64,000 bases of DNA from Rhodanobacter denitrificans (GTDB lineage: Bacteria > Pseudomonadota > Gammaproteobacteria > Xanthomonadales > Rhodanobacteraceae): assembly GCF_003335105.1 (NCBI RefSeq), contig NZ_QFWQ01000011.1:88571-152570 (forward strand), given 5' to 3'. Shown here one piece after another: positions 16,772 to 26,114 of the stretch. Below the pieces are notes generated by a model that saw nothing but the letters and a program-made list of their open reading frames with translations, searched no databases and was not told where the DNA came from. Both the position numbers and the translations under genes were made by a program. Numbering within the stretch: position 1 is the stretch's first letter; every line of letters starts with the position of its first letter.

Positions 16772-19700
16772 TTAAATCGCCGCCTGGGTTCCGCCCAGCG
16801 CCTTGAGCCGCTTCTTCTCCGCCTTGCGTTCGCGGCGCGCCGCCTTGCGGATCTTACGGTCGTAATTCCACAGGTAGATCGCCGGCGTGCTGAGCAGGGT
16901 CAGCAGCTGCGACACCAGCAGGCCGCCGACGATGGCGATGCCGAGCGGCTGGCGCATTTCAGAGCCGATGCCGAAGCCGATCGCCAGCGGCAGCGCGGCG
17001 CCCATCGCGACCAGGGTGGTCATGGTAATCGGGCGGAAGCGCACCATCGCCGCCTCGCGGATCGCCTCCGGCGCGGGCAAGCCGCGTTCGCGTTCGGCGA
17101 CCAGCGCGAAGTCGACCATCAGGATCGCGTTCTTCTTGACGATGCCGATCAGCATCAGGATCGCGATGATCGCCATCATCGAGATCTGGGTCTGGGTCAC
17201 CAGCATGGCGAGGAACGCGCCGGCGCCGGCGGCCGGCAGGGTGGAGAGGATGGTCAGCGGATGGCCGAGGCTTTCATAAAGAATGCCCAGCACGATGTAC
17301 ATCGCCAGGATCGAGCCGAGCAGCAGCACCATGCCGTTGGACTGGGCCTGCTTCAGGCGCTGGTTGGCGCCGGTGAAATCCACCCGCATGCCGGGCGGCA
17401 GGCCCACCGCATAGGCGGCCTGCTCGACCAGCTTCACGCCAAGGTCCTGCGGCACGTCCTTGGCCAGGTTGTAGTTGATGGTCGCGGCTTCCAGCTGGTT
17501 GTGGTGGCGCACCCGCAGCGGGCTGATGTTCGGCTCGATGGTCGCCAGCGCGGACAGCGGGATCATCCGTCCCTGCTCGTTGCGCACGCGCACGTTCAGC
17601 AGCGACTCGGCGCTCACGTTCTGCGCCGCGCCGGAGCTGAGCACCACCGCGTACTGGTTGATGTCGGAATAGATCTGCGACACCTGGCGCTGGCCGAACG
17701 CGTTGTACAGCGCCGAGTCGATCGTGCCGATGCCCACGTGCAGGCGCCCGGCGGCCTCGCGGTCGATCTTCAGCAACTGCTGCTTGCCGACCTGGTCGAA
17801 GCCGCTGGTGACGTCGCGGAACTGCTTGACCGTGCGCATCTGCCGCACCATCTTCAGCGCCCACGGCTGCAGGTCGCCGCCGTTGCTGCTGACCAGCTGG
17901 AATTCATACTGGCCGGCGCCGTCGCCGCTGCCGCCGCCGCCGAGGAACTGCACGGCGCTGACCGACACCTTCACATCGGGCAGGCGGTCGAACTGCTTCG
18001 ACAGCCGCTCGATCACCTGCTTGATGTTCTCGTGGCGCTGGCCGGGCCCGCTGCCGCGCGGCTTCAGGTCGACGAACATCTGCGCCGCATTGCCCACCGC
18101 GCCGTCGCCGCCGCCGTTGCGGCCGAGCATGGTGAGCAGGTCCAGCACCGTCGGATCGGCCTGCATCAGCGTCGCCACATGCTGCACCCGCTCGGCCAGC
18201 CGGTCCGGCGAGATGTTGGCGTCGGCGCGGATGTCGACCTGCAGCTGGCCGGTGTCCTCCTGCGGCATGAAGGTACCGCCGGCGGTCTTCGCCACCGCGA
18301 AGCCCAGCGCGAAGGTGAGCAGCAGCAGGGTCAGCGGCTGCCAGCGCATGATGCGGCGATGGCGCATCGCCCAGTCCAGCGCCCGCTCGTAGATGCGCAG
18401 CAGGCGGCGGTCGAAGTTCTCCACCGCGCGCTCGAGCCGGCCCGGTGGCTTGCGGATCGCCGACTCGTGCTCCAGCAGGTAGGCGCATAGCGCCGGAGTT
18501 AGCGTGAGCGAGACCAGCGCCGAGATCACCACCGCGGCGGCCAGCGTCACCGAGAACTCGCGCAGCAGCATCACCAGCATGTTGTTGCCGAACAGCAGGG
18601 GCGCGAACACCGCCACCAGCGACAGGGTGATCGAGATCACCGTGAAGCCGATCTCGCGCACGCCGGTGAGCGCCGCCTGCATCGGCGGGTCGCCGCGCTC
18701 CATGTGGCGCACGATGTTCTCGATCACCACGATCGCGTCGTCCACCACGAAGCCGATGCACAACACCAGCGCCACCAGCGACAGGGTGTTGAGCGTGTAG
18801 CCCAGCGTCCACATCACCACGAACGCGCCGGCCAGCGACAGCGGTACGCTCAGCGTGGCGATCAGGGTCGGGCGCAGCCGGCGCAGGAACACCAGCATCA
18901 CCAGCACCACCATCGCGATCGAGATCAGCAGTGCCACCTGCACCTCATGCAGCGCGGACTTGGTGGTCTGGGTGAGGTCGAACACCGCCGACATCGTCAC
19001 GTTCGACGGCATCGACGCAGCCAGCTGCGGCATCCTGGCGCGGATCGCCTCCACCGTCGCCACCGCGTTCGCCTCCGGCCGCTTGCTGATCTGCAGGCCC
19101 ACCGTGCGCGCACCGTTGAACCACGCCGCCTGGTACTCGTCCTGCTGGCCGCCGTACACCCGCGCCACGTCGGACAGGCGCACCGGCGTGCCGTTCTTCA
19201 CCGAGATCAGCAGGCGGGCGAACTCGGCCGGCGTCTGCAGGCCGTCGCTGGCGCTCACCGTCATCTGGGTGCGGCCGTTGCTCAGCGTGCCCTGCGGCGA
19301 AGTGACGTTGGCCGCGCGCAGCGCGTTGGCCACGTCGTTGGTGGTGAGCCCCTTGGCGGCCAGCGCGTTGTTGTCCAGCTCGATGCGCACCGAGTGCGGC
19401 GTGCCGCCGAACACCTGCACCTGCGCCACGCCGTCGATCTGCGCCACGGCGGGCTTGAGCATGGTGTCGGCGAGGTCGAACAGCTGGTCCTGCGGCAGCC
19501 CTGTGGAAGTGAGGGTGAGGAACAGGATCGGGATCTGCGAGGTGTCGAACTTGAAGTACTGCGGCGGCATCGGCATGCCGGTCGGCAAGTCGACCGCAGC
19601 CGCGTTGATCGCTGCCTGCACGTCGCGCGCGGCGCTGTCGGCGGTGCGGCTCATAGTGAAGCGCACCATCACCGAGGCGGAGCCCTCGTTGGCGTTGCCG

Positions 19701-19942
19701 TACATCTCGTCCACGCCGGGGATGCGGCCCAGGTGGCGCTCCAGCGGCGCCAGCACCGTATTCGCCATGGTCTGCGCGCTGGCCCCGGGCTGGTTGGCAA
19801 CCACGTAGACGCCGGGGAAGTCCAGCGATGGCAACGCGGCCACACCGAGCAGCAGGTAGGCCCACAGCCCGGCCAGTATCAGGCCGAGCGCGAGCAGCGA
19901 GGTGCCGACCGGGCGGCGGATCAGCGGGGCGAAAATGTTCAT
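16772..19942 (-). CDS. RND efflux pump inner-membrane subunit (MdtB/MdtC-like)
   Basis: A 1056-residue proton-driven RND transporter starting MNIFAPLIRRPVGTSLLALG. It has the duplicated layout: TM1, a large periplasmic loop, six helices with the proton-relay motif (FVVDDAIVVIENIVRHME, about residue 405, containing the paired aspartates), and a second half ending in a lysine/arginine-rich tail (ERKAEKKRLKALGG). It most resembles the MdtB/MdtC/MuxB/MuxC group. Pumps of this group need an HlyD-type adaptor and often a sister RND subunit, but neither is next to it here. The frame extends to 19996; the ATG at 19942 gives the normal N-terminus. Confidence 0.92.
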   Translation of the reverse strand: MNIFAPLIRRPVGTSLLALGLILAGLWAYLLLGVAALPSLDFPGVYVVANQPGASAQTMANTVLAPLERHLGRIPGVDEMYGNANEGSASVMVRFTMSRTADSAARDVQAAINAAAVDLPTGMPMPPQYFKFDTSQIPILFLTLTSTGLPQDQLFDLADTMLKPAVAQIDGVAQVQVFGGTPHSVRIELDNNALAAKGLTTNDVANALRAANVTSPQGTLSNGRTQMTVSASDGLQTPAEFARLLISVKNGTPVRLSDVARVYGGQQDEYQAAWFNGARTVGLQISKRPEANAVATVEAIRARMPQLAASMPSNVTMSAVFDLTQTTKSALHEVQVALLISIAMVVLVMLVFLRRLRPTLIATLSVPLSLAGAFVVMWTLGYTLNTLSLVALVLCIGFVVDDAIVVIENIVRHMERGDPPMQAALTGVREIGFTVISITLSLVAVFAPLLFGNNMLVMLLREFSVTLAAAVVISALVSLTLTPALCAYLLEHESAIRKPPGRLERAVENFDRRLLRIYERALDWAMRHRRIMRWQPLTLLLLTFALGFAVAKTAGGTFMPQEDTGQLQVDIRADANISPDRLAERVQHVATLMQADPTVLDLLTMLGRNGGGDGAVGNAAQMFVDLKPRGSGPGQRHENIKQVIERLSKQFDRLPDVKVSVSAVQFLGGGGSGDGAGQYEFQLVSSNGGDLQPWALKMVRQMRTVKQFRDVTSGFDQVGKQQLLKIDREAAGRLHVGIGTIDSALYNAFGQRQVSQIYSDINQYAVVLSSGAAQNVSAESLLNVRVRNEQGRMIPLSALATIEPNISPLRVRHHNQLEAATINYNLAKDVPQDLGVKLVEQAAYAVGLPPGMRVDFTGANQRLKQAQSNGMVLLLGSILAMYIVLGILYESLGHPLTILSTLPAAGAGAFLAMLVTQTQISMMAIIAILMLIGIVKKNAILMVDFALVAERERGLPAPEAIREAAMVRFRPITMTTLVAMGAALPLAIGFGIGSEMRQPLGIAIVGGLLVSQLLTLLSTPAIYLWNYDRKIRKAARRERKAEKKRLKALGGTQAAI

Positions 19943-20117
19943 GGCGCTTCCGTGGCTCCAAAGCATACCCGCAGGCGCTGCGTGGCGGGCGCGCACGACG
20001 CGTACGCGCGTGGCGAAGCTGCGGCCGGGGCAGGAATTCCATTCATCATGCCGGCTTTATGCCAGTTACCGGCGGACGGCGAATGTGCCTGAAGTCCACC
20101 CGTGTCGGAAGGCAGGG

Positions 20118-20146
20118 GATCGCCCCGGCGCAAACCCGGGGCGATC
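20118..20146. other. Strong hairpin after btuB, in the 220-nt gap before the RND gene
   Basis: GATCGCCCCGG (20118-20128) and CCGGGGCGATC (20136-20146) form a perfect 11-bp stem with a 7-nt loop, 16 nt beyond the btuB stop codon. No T-run follows on the reverse strand, so it is a weak terminator at best. It may mark the end of the btuB transcript or stabilise it. Nothing else is seen in 19943-20162. Confidence 0.5.
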
Positions 20147-20162
20147 GCGGTACGGCAGGTGC

Positions 20163-22013
20163 TCAGCGCGTGGCGGGGCTGTAGCGCAGGGTCAGGAACG
20201 CGCTGCGACCCGGCTGGTTGTAGTACCACACGGTTTCGTAGTGGTGGTCGAACACGTTGGCCAGGCGCGCCTCCACCTGCCAGTCCGGCGTGAAATGCCA
20301 GCTGGCGCGCAGGTCGGTGGTGGAGTAGCCGCCGAGCCGGTGCCGGTTGGCCGCATCGTCGAAACCGCGCCCGGCGGCGAAGACGGTGGCGCCGACGCCG
20401 AAGGCGCCGAAGCGGCGGTCCAGGTCCACCCGCGCGGTGTGCTCGCGCCGGCGCGGCAGCACCTTGCCGTCGTTCGCGCCGCCGTCTTCGTTGCGCGGCT
20501 GCAGCCAGGTCAGGTAACCCTGCAACTGCCAGCCGGCGAGGGTGGCGCCAAGCTGGCCTTCCACGCCGCGGATGCGCGCCTTGCTGATGTTGGACGGGTA
20601 GTAGTTGGCGTCCAGTGCGATCAGCTGGCTGATGCGGGTCTGGTAGGCGTTCACTGCCCAGTTCCAGCCGGCCAGCTGCTGGCTCAGGCCCAGTTCGGCG
20701 CTGCGCGACTTCTCCGGCTTCAGGTTCGGGTTGCCGCTGCCGTACGGGTAGTACAGGTCGTTGAAGGTCGGCGCGTGGAACGCGCTGCCGTAGCTGGCGG
20801 ACAGCTTCAGGCCGTCATCGAAGTGGTAACCCCATGCCGCCGCGCCGGTGTTGTGGTTGCCGAACTGGCTGTTGTGGTCGCGCCGCGCGGACAGTTCCAC
20901 CTCGTTGCGGCCGAACGTGCCCTGGTACTGCGCGTAGCTGCCGGTATCGTTGCGGTGGCTGGCGAGGAAGCCGGTGTCGCTGTCGATGTGTTCGCCCTGC
21001 CAGTCGATGCCGAGCGTGAGCAGCTGGTTGCTGGCCACGCTGATGTCGTTCTGCCACGACGCCTGGTTGCGCCGCGAATAGATGTAGCCGACGAAGGCCT
21101 GGTTCTCGTAGTTGTCGTAGCGGTCCAGGTTCTGGCCCACGCTCAGCGTGGTCTTCCACGCCTGCAGCGGGTTGAAGCTGAGGTGGCTGCCGGCAACCTG
21201 CTGCACCGTGCGGCTGCGGTTCTGGTAGCTGCCGTCGTAATGGATCTCGCCGAGGTTGCGCAGCCAGGTGCCACCCAGCTCCGCGCCGTTGTCCCAGCGA
21301 TAGCCGGCGTTCGCGCTGAGGTTCTTGTTGCGGTAGCCGTCCCGGTCCGGTTCGTCGGTGTAGCAGCCGGCGAACGCCTCGGCGGCGCCGATGCGGCAGG
21401 CGTTGATGCCGCGGGTGTGGAGCGCGCCGACGGCGAGGTTGTACCAGGCATGCTGGTCGCCGCCGGACAGGCCGAACTGGCCGCTCAGCAGCTTGTTGCT
21501 GCCGGTGGTGACGCTGAACGAGGGTTGCAGGCCGCCGTCGTGCGAACCGCGGCGGGTGAAGATCTGGATCACACCGCCGATCGCGTCGGCGCCGTACAGG
21601 CTCGAACGCGGACCGCGCACGATCTCGATCCGCTCGACCTGTTCCACCGGGATCTGCTCGAACGCCGCCAGCCCGGCGCTGACCGAGCCCACCCGCACGC
21701 CGTCGACCAGCAACAGGGTGTGGGTGGAATTGGTGCCGCGCAGGAACAACGAGGTCTGCTGGCCGAGGCCGCCGGTCTGGGCGAAGGTCACCCCCGGCAG
21801 GCCGGTCAGCAGGTCGGACACCGAAACCGGCTGCAGCCGCTCGATGTCGGCACGGGTGATCACGGTCACCGAGGACAACGCATCGTCGACGGTGATTGCA
21901 GTGCGCGTGGCGGTGACGATCACCGGGGCCAGCGGCGCCGCGTCGTTCTGGTCGGCCGCCCGGGCAGCCATCGTGCAGCTGAGCAGGGCCGCTGCCAGCA
22001 GGGTCTTCTTCAT
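20163..22013 (-). CDS. btuB: Vitamin B12 TonB-dependent outer-membrane receptor
   Basis: A 616-residue receptor. A signal peptide (MKKTLLAAALLSCTMAARA) precedes the TonB box region (PVIVTATRT, about residues 30-38), the plug domain (ITRADIERLQPVSVSDLLTGLPGV; VERIEIVRGPRSSLYGADAIGG) and a 22-stranded barrel ending with SAFLTLRYSPATR. Length and plug sequence match BtuB, which imports cobalamin with TonB energy. The cobalamin riboswitch directly upstream makes the substrate assignment firm. The frame is open further upstream through the riboswitch, but the ATG at 22013 begins the signal peptide. No btuCDF genes are in the window. Confidence 0.95.
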   Translation of the reverse strand: MKKTLLAAALLSCTMAARAADQNDAAPLAPVIVTATRTAITVDDALSSVTVITRADIERLQPVSVSDLLTGLPGVTFAQTGGLGQQTSLFLRGTNSTHTLLLVDGVRVGSVSAGLAAFEQIPVEQVERIEIVRGPRSSLYGADAIGGVIQIFTRRGSHDGGLQPSFSVTTGSNKLLSGQFGLSGGDQHAWYNLAVGALHTRGINACRIGAAEAFAGCYTDEPDRDGYRNKNLSANAGYRWDNGAELGGTWLRNLGEIHYDGSYQNRSRTVQQVAGSHLSFNPLQAWKTTLSVGQNLDRYDNYENQAFVGYIYSRRNQASWQNDISVASNQLLTLGIDWQGEHIDSDTGFLASHRNDTGSYAQYQGTFGRNEVELSARRDHNSQFGNHNTGAAAWGYHFDDGLKLSASYGSAFHAPTFNDLYYPYGSGNPNLKPEKSRSAELGLSQQLAGWNWAVNAYQTRISQLIALDANYYPSNISKARIRGVEGQLGATLAGWQLQGYLTWLQPRNEDGGANDGKVLPRRREHTARVDLDRRFGAFGVGATVFAAGRGFDDAANRHRLGGYSTTDLRASWHFTPDWQVEARLANVFDHHYETVWYYNQPGRSAFLTLRYSPATR

Positions 22014-22144
22014 GTTCGTTCCTCTACGCCGTGCACCCGCGCACGGCTCATGTGTCCAGTGAGCTGGCGACAGGCGCGGGAGGAAGACGGAACGACGGGC
22101 AGGCAGGATCGACCGACACGTGGTTCGGCCTCGCCCACCGCGAG

Positions 22145-22345
22145 CCACCAGGAATCGTTCGGGCCGGTCTCCGGGCTGGCGAGTGGCCGGCGGCGATCCG
22201 CAGGCCGCGAGCGGCGCCTTCCCGTGCTTCGCACAGTGGCATTCGCCGTTCGTGGATCTCGCTTACCGTTGCGGGGGCAGCGCCGGCCTTGCTGTGCGTA
22301 GCGCACGCGCACCGGCTTCCCGTTTCATCCCTTGGGCGCAGCGCC
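22145..22345 (-). ncRNA. Cobalamin riboswitch controlling btuB
   Basis: Read on the reverse strand, the leader carries the conserved parts of the adenosylcobalamin aptamer in order: GAAACGGGAAGCCGGTG (about 22327-22311), CCCCCGCAACGGTAAGC (about 22278-22262), GCCACTG (22240-22234), GGGAAGGCGCC, and the B12 box AGCCCGGAGACCGGCC (22177-22162). It lies 130-330 nt upstream of the btuB start. By established knowledge this RNA binds cobalamin and shuts down expression of the receptor when B12 is plentiful. The exact ends are approximate. Confidence 0.93.
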
Positions 22346-22380
22346 GCCGGGACACCAGAACCGCGCAACTCTAGCGCCGG

Positions 22381-22768
22381 GATGCAGCTCGCGCAATCGA
22401 GAGCTGCGTTAAGAGCATGTTTTGCGCGCTTGGTTCTACCGTTTCGAATTATCGTTTTTATTACACCGCATCTAGGGGAAATGGGAATTTGGGAAACGAT
22501 GGTCGCAAATTATTGCTGATTTATAGATAAATATCGTAATTACTTGCTATCCATCAAAAACTTATAAACATTTCATTGACGCCGGTATTTACGCCCCTTT
22601 ATGTTCGGCGGGCAGGTCGCTCGACACCACGGATACAAGCTTCGGCACGTGAGGTTGCCTGCACGACATCAGTAACCGGCTGCCGGCAAGCATCGGACCG
22701 CCGTCCGATGAACAGTTCGGGTTACGCCACCGGCCTGCGGGCTTTCAATCTGGGGAGACACGTTGCTT
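22381..22768 (+). promoter_or_regulatory. Long AT-rich leader and promoter region of the TonB receptor
   Basis: A non-coding stretch between the riboswitch and the TonB receptor gene, strikingly AT-rich around 22440-22600 compared with its surroundings. A plausible sigma-70 promoter is TTGACG (22576-22581), an 18-nt spacer and TATGTT (22600-22605), which would give a leader of about 155 nt. The remainder of the leader has no conserved element that I recognise. Confidence 0.45.
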
Positions 22769-25700
22769 ATGAGCCGTTCCAACAAAATCCATAATCCGAA
22801 CTGGCGCCACACCGCGCTCGCGGTGGCGCTGAGCATGAGCCTCGGCGGTGTCGCCATGGCCCAGTCCACGTCGGGCTCGATCTTCGGTCAGGCGCCCGTG
22901 GCAGCCGGCGAAACCGTGTCCGCCACCAACGCGTCGGGCGTATCGCGCGAAGTCGCGGTGGACAGCGCCGGCCGTTTCTCGCTGAACAACCTGCCGGTGG
23001 GCACCTACACCGTCACCCTGAAGAAGGGTGGCGCGGTGGTGGGCACTCGCGAAAAGGTGGCGATCTCCCCCGGCGGCGGCACCTCGGTGAACTTCCAGGC
23101 AGCCTCCCCAGGCGTCACCGAACTTGGCACGCTGAGCGTCACCGCCAGCGCGCTGCCGTCGATTGACGTCAGCAGCGTCAACTCCAGCACGGTGATTACC
23201 GCCGCCGACCTGCGCAAGCTGCCGGTCAGCCGCAACGCCGAGTCCATCGCGCTACTGGCGCCGGGCACCACCAGCGGCAGCAACTACTTCAATGGCCCGG
23301 GTGGGCACGCCCTCGTCTCGTTCGGCGGTTCGAGCGTGACCGAGAATGCCTACTACGTGAACGGCTACAACACCGGCGAACCGTACAAGAACCTCGGCGG
23401 CTTCCAGCTGCCCTACGGCGCGATCGACCAGCAGGAAACGCTGACCGGCGGCTACAGCGCCAAGTACGGCCGCTCCGACGGCGGCGTGATCAACCAGATC
23501 GGCAAGCGTGGCACCAACGAGTGGCACTTCGGCGGGCAGGTGGCCTGGGAGCCGCGCTTCCTCGAAGGGACCCCGGTCAACAACTATTACGGTCACCCGA
23601 ACGTTCCCGCGTCGACCAGCCAAGTCAACTATGCGCTGGAAAAGCCGGCTCTGGCAGGCACGCTGCACCAGTACCGCGCCGACAACAAGCAATGGGACAC
23701 GGTCTACTCGGCCTACCTCGGCGGCCCGCTGATCCAGGACAAGTTGTTCATGTTCCTGGCGGCCGAAACCACCGAGACGCAGTCCAACAACGTGGAAATC
23801 GCGTCCAATCGCAAGGTCCAGTACAACAACGACAAGGACACCAAGTTCTACGGCAAGCTGGACTGGAACATCACCGACAGCAACATCCTGGAACTGACCG
23901 CGCTGGACAACCGCTCCCGCAACGGCGCGGGGAGGACCTACGCGTTCGACTACAACACGCTGAAGTCAGGTGCCTTCGTCGCTAACAACGACGTGACCAA
24001 GGACAATGCCCAGTTCTACCTCGGCCATTTCACCAGCTACATCACCGACGCGGCCACGCTGAGCATCCTTTACGGCAAAGCGAACTTCCAGAATCCGACG
24101 ATCTACGGCAACACCAGCCCGCTGCCGTTCATTTCGCGCCCCTACAACGAGAACCCGGCCTACCTGCCGCCGGGCACCGGGCCGAACGGCATCACCAATG
24201 CCCAGACCAACACCAGCTGGTCCGCGAACAACGCGACCAATGGTACCCATGGCCTGCGCGTCGACTTCGACTACAAGCTGGGCGACCACGATCTGTCCGT
24301 GGGCATCGACAACATGACGTACAAGGCCCGCAACCAGGGGCCGAACCAGCAGAATCCGTTCAACCCGGCGCTGAATTACTACTGGCGCTACATCTCTGCC
24401 ACCACCGTGCAGGCGCGCGAGATCGGCTGGCAAACCAGCATGACGATGACCCAGAAGGCCTACTATCTGCAGGACTCCTGGCAGGTCGCCTCCAACGTGC
24501 TGCTGGACATCGGCGTCCGTAACGACCACTTCACCAACTTCAATGACGTCGGCAAGCCGTTCGTCGACGAGAAGAACCAGTGGGAGCCGCGTATCGGTGC
24601 CAGCTGGGACGTAAACGGCGACTCCTCGTTCAAGATCTACGGCAACGTGGGGCGCTACTACCTCGCCCTGCCGGACAATGCGGCCGAGCGCGCGGCGAAC
24701 ATCTCGACCTATCTCACCACCAACTACAACTACACCGGCATCGACGCGAACGGCGTTCCGACTGGCCTGACGACGCAGGACACGCCCGCGACGACTTCGC
24801 CCGATGGCGAAAAGGGCCTGCCCAAGGATCCGCAACAAGTCACCGCGCGCAACCTGAAGCCGGAGTACCTGGATGAGTTCATCGTCGGCTTCGACAAGAA
24901 GCTCAACGAGAGCTGGAACTACGGTGCCAAGGCGATGTGGCGCGACCTCAAGACCGCCATCGACGACGAATGCTCGCCGAGTCGGATCGGCAACAAGTTG
25001 TTGGCGCAAGGCGTTGATCCGGCCACGCTCGCGGGGCCTGATCCGACTATTCCCGCGCCGGCTGGCGCTTACTACGATTCGTTGTACGGTGCCAGCTACT
25101 GCCGCCTGATCAACCCGGGCCAGACGAACGACATACTCGTGAAGTCGTCTGACAGCGCCCATCCCAATATTCTCGTGCCGATGAGCCAGAAGGACTGGGG
25201 TTTCCAGCAGGGCGTGAAGCGCAAGATCGGCTCGCTGAACCTGTACTTGGAGCATCCGTTCGACGGCAAGTGGCAGGCGCGCGTCGACTACACCTACACC
25301 CGCGGTTTCGGCAACACCGAAGGCCAGGTGCGCTCCGACTTCGGCCAGGCGGACGTCTCCAAGACCGAAGACTGGGATTCCTGGCAGCTCATGGACGGCG
25401 CAAACGGCGAACTGGCCAATGTCCGCAAGCACCAGCTGCGCATCCGCGGCGCCTACCAGATCACGCCCGAGTGGCTGGTGTCCGCGACACTGCTGGCACA
25501 GTCCGGCTATCCGAAGGAGTGCCTGGGCTATTACGGCACGGGCGGTTCGGGCAAGGCCTACTATGGTCCGGGCCACGCGGGTGATCCGACCGCCTACAAC
25601 AACTATGGCAGCGGCAACTACCACTGGTGCAATGGCGTGCGCTACCCCGCAGGGACCCTCGGCCATACGCCGTGGACCGAGCAGCTCAACCTCGGTGTGC

Positions 25701-25912
25701 ACTACGCGCCGGCGTTTGCCGATCACAAGCTCGGGTTCAACCTGGATATCTTCAACGCGCTGGACCAGCAGAGGGCGGTACAGACCGATCCCACCGGCAA
25801 TAGCTCGTACAACCGTTACACGAACACCCTCAACATCAACAACAGCTACGGCGACGGCATCTTCTTCCAGCCGCCGCGTACGGTTCGTCTGTCGGTTACC
25901 TACGACTACTGA
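22769..25912 (+). CDS. Oar-like TonB-dependent receptor with carboxypeptidase-regulatory domain
   Basis: A receptor of 1047 residues from this ATG. A signal peptide ends at about VAMAQ; next comes a carboxypeptidase-regulatory-like Ig domain (about 35-105, DSAGRFSLNNLPVGTYTVTL), then a plug (INSS-like VNSSTVITAADLRKLPVSR, about 135-240) and a large barrel ending in the aromatic signal VRLSVTYDY. This is the Oar-like architecture common in xanthomonads, whose substrates (peptides, glycans or others) are mostly unknown. Two starts are possible: TTG 22763 is 5 nt from GGGGAG and ATG 22769 is 11 nt from it. Three TPR-sulfotransferase genes follow on the same strand after a terminator, so a linked function is inferred. 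Confidence 0.92.
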   Translation: MSRSNKIHNPNWRHTALAVALSMSLGGVAMAQSTSGSIFGQAPVAAGETVSATNASGVSREVAVDSAGRFSLNNLPVGTYTVTLKKGGAVVGTREKVAISPGGGTSVNFQAASPGVTELGTLSVTASALPSIDVSSVNSSTVITAADLRKLPVSRNAESIALLAPGTTSGSNYFNGPGGHALVSFGGSSVTENAYYVNGYNTGEPYKNLGGFQLPYGAIDQQETLTGGYSAKYGRSDGGVINQIGKRGTNEWHFGGQVAWEPRFLEGTPVNNYYGHPNVPASTSQVNYALEKPALAGTLHQYRADNKQWDTVYSAYLGGPLIQDKLFMFLAAETTETQSNNVEIASNRKVQYNNDKDTKFYGKLDWNITDSNILELTALDNRSRNGAGRTYAFDYNTLKSGAFVANNDVTKDNAQFYLGHFTSYITDAATLSILYGKANFQNPTIYGNTSPLPFISRPYNENPAYLPPGTGPNGITNAQTNTSWSANNATNGTHGLRVDFDYKLGDHDLSVGIDNMTYKARNQGPNQQNPFNPALNYYWRYISATTVQAREIGWQTSMTMTQKAYYLQDSWQVASNVLLDIGVRNDHFTNFNDVGKPFVDEKNQWEPRIGASWDVNGDSSFKIYGNVGRYYLALPDNAAERAANISTYLTTNYNYTGIDANGVPTGLTTQDTPATTSPDGEKGLPKDPQQVTARNLKPEYLDEFIVGFDKKLNESWNYGAKAMWRDLKTAIDDECSPSRIGNKLLAQGVDPATLAGPDPTIPAPAGAYYDSLYGASYCRLINPGQTNDILVKSSDSAHPNILVPMSQKDWGFQQGVKRKIGSLNLYLEHPFDGKWQARVDYTYTRGFGNTEGQVRSDFGQADVSKTEDWDSWQLMDGANGELANVRKHQLRIRGAYQITPEWLVSATLLAQSGYPKECLGYYGTGGSGKAYYGPGHAGDPTAYNNYGSGNYHWCNGVRYPAGTLGHTPWTEQLNLGVHYAPAFADHKLGFNLDIFNALDQQRAVQTDPTGNSSYNRYTNTLNINNSYGDGIFFQPPRTVRLSVTYDY

Positions 25913-25936
25913 TCGTATCGGCTGATCCAGGCCTTG

Positions 25937-25969
25937 AAAGCCACCGGCCTCGGCCGGTGGCTTTTCTTT
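25937..25969 (+). terminator. Rho-independent terminator of the TonB receptor gene
   Basis: AAAGCCACCGG and CCGGTGGCTTTT form a long G+C-rich stem followed by TTTCTTTA, 25 nt after the receptor's stop codon. It implies that the downstream sulfotransferase genes use their own promoter. Confidence 0.85.
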
Positions 25970-26114
25970 ATCCTGCTGGCGGAGATCGTCGCGGCGAAGC
26001 TCCATCCATGATGATCCGGCAGGAATCAATCGACGCGAACGCGCGAGCTCGTTGAGACATACGGACAATGGTGGCCGAGCTCACGATTTCCGCCCATGAA
26101 GCTACTATGCCCGC

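Noticed and set aside
19902-22301. Forward frame of 799 codons across btuB and the riboswitch
   Set aside because: Antisense to btuB; the reverse strand has the signal peptide, plug and barrel, preceded by a riboswitch.
22010-22368. Short reverse frames in the btuB leader
   Set aside because: They fall in the cobalamin riboswitch and have no conserved product or ribosome site.
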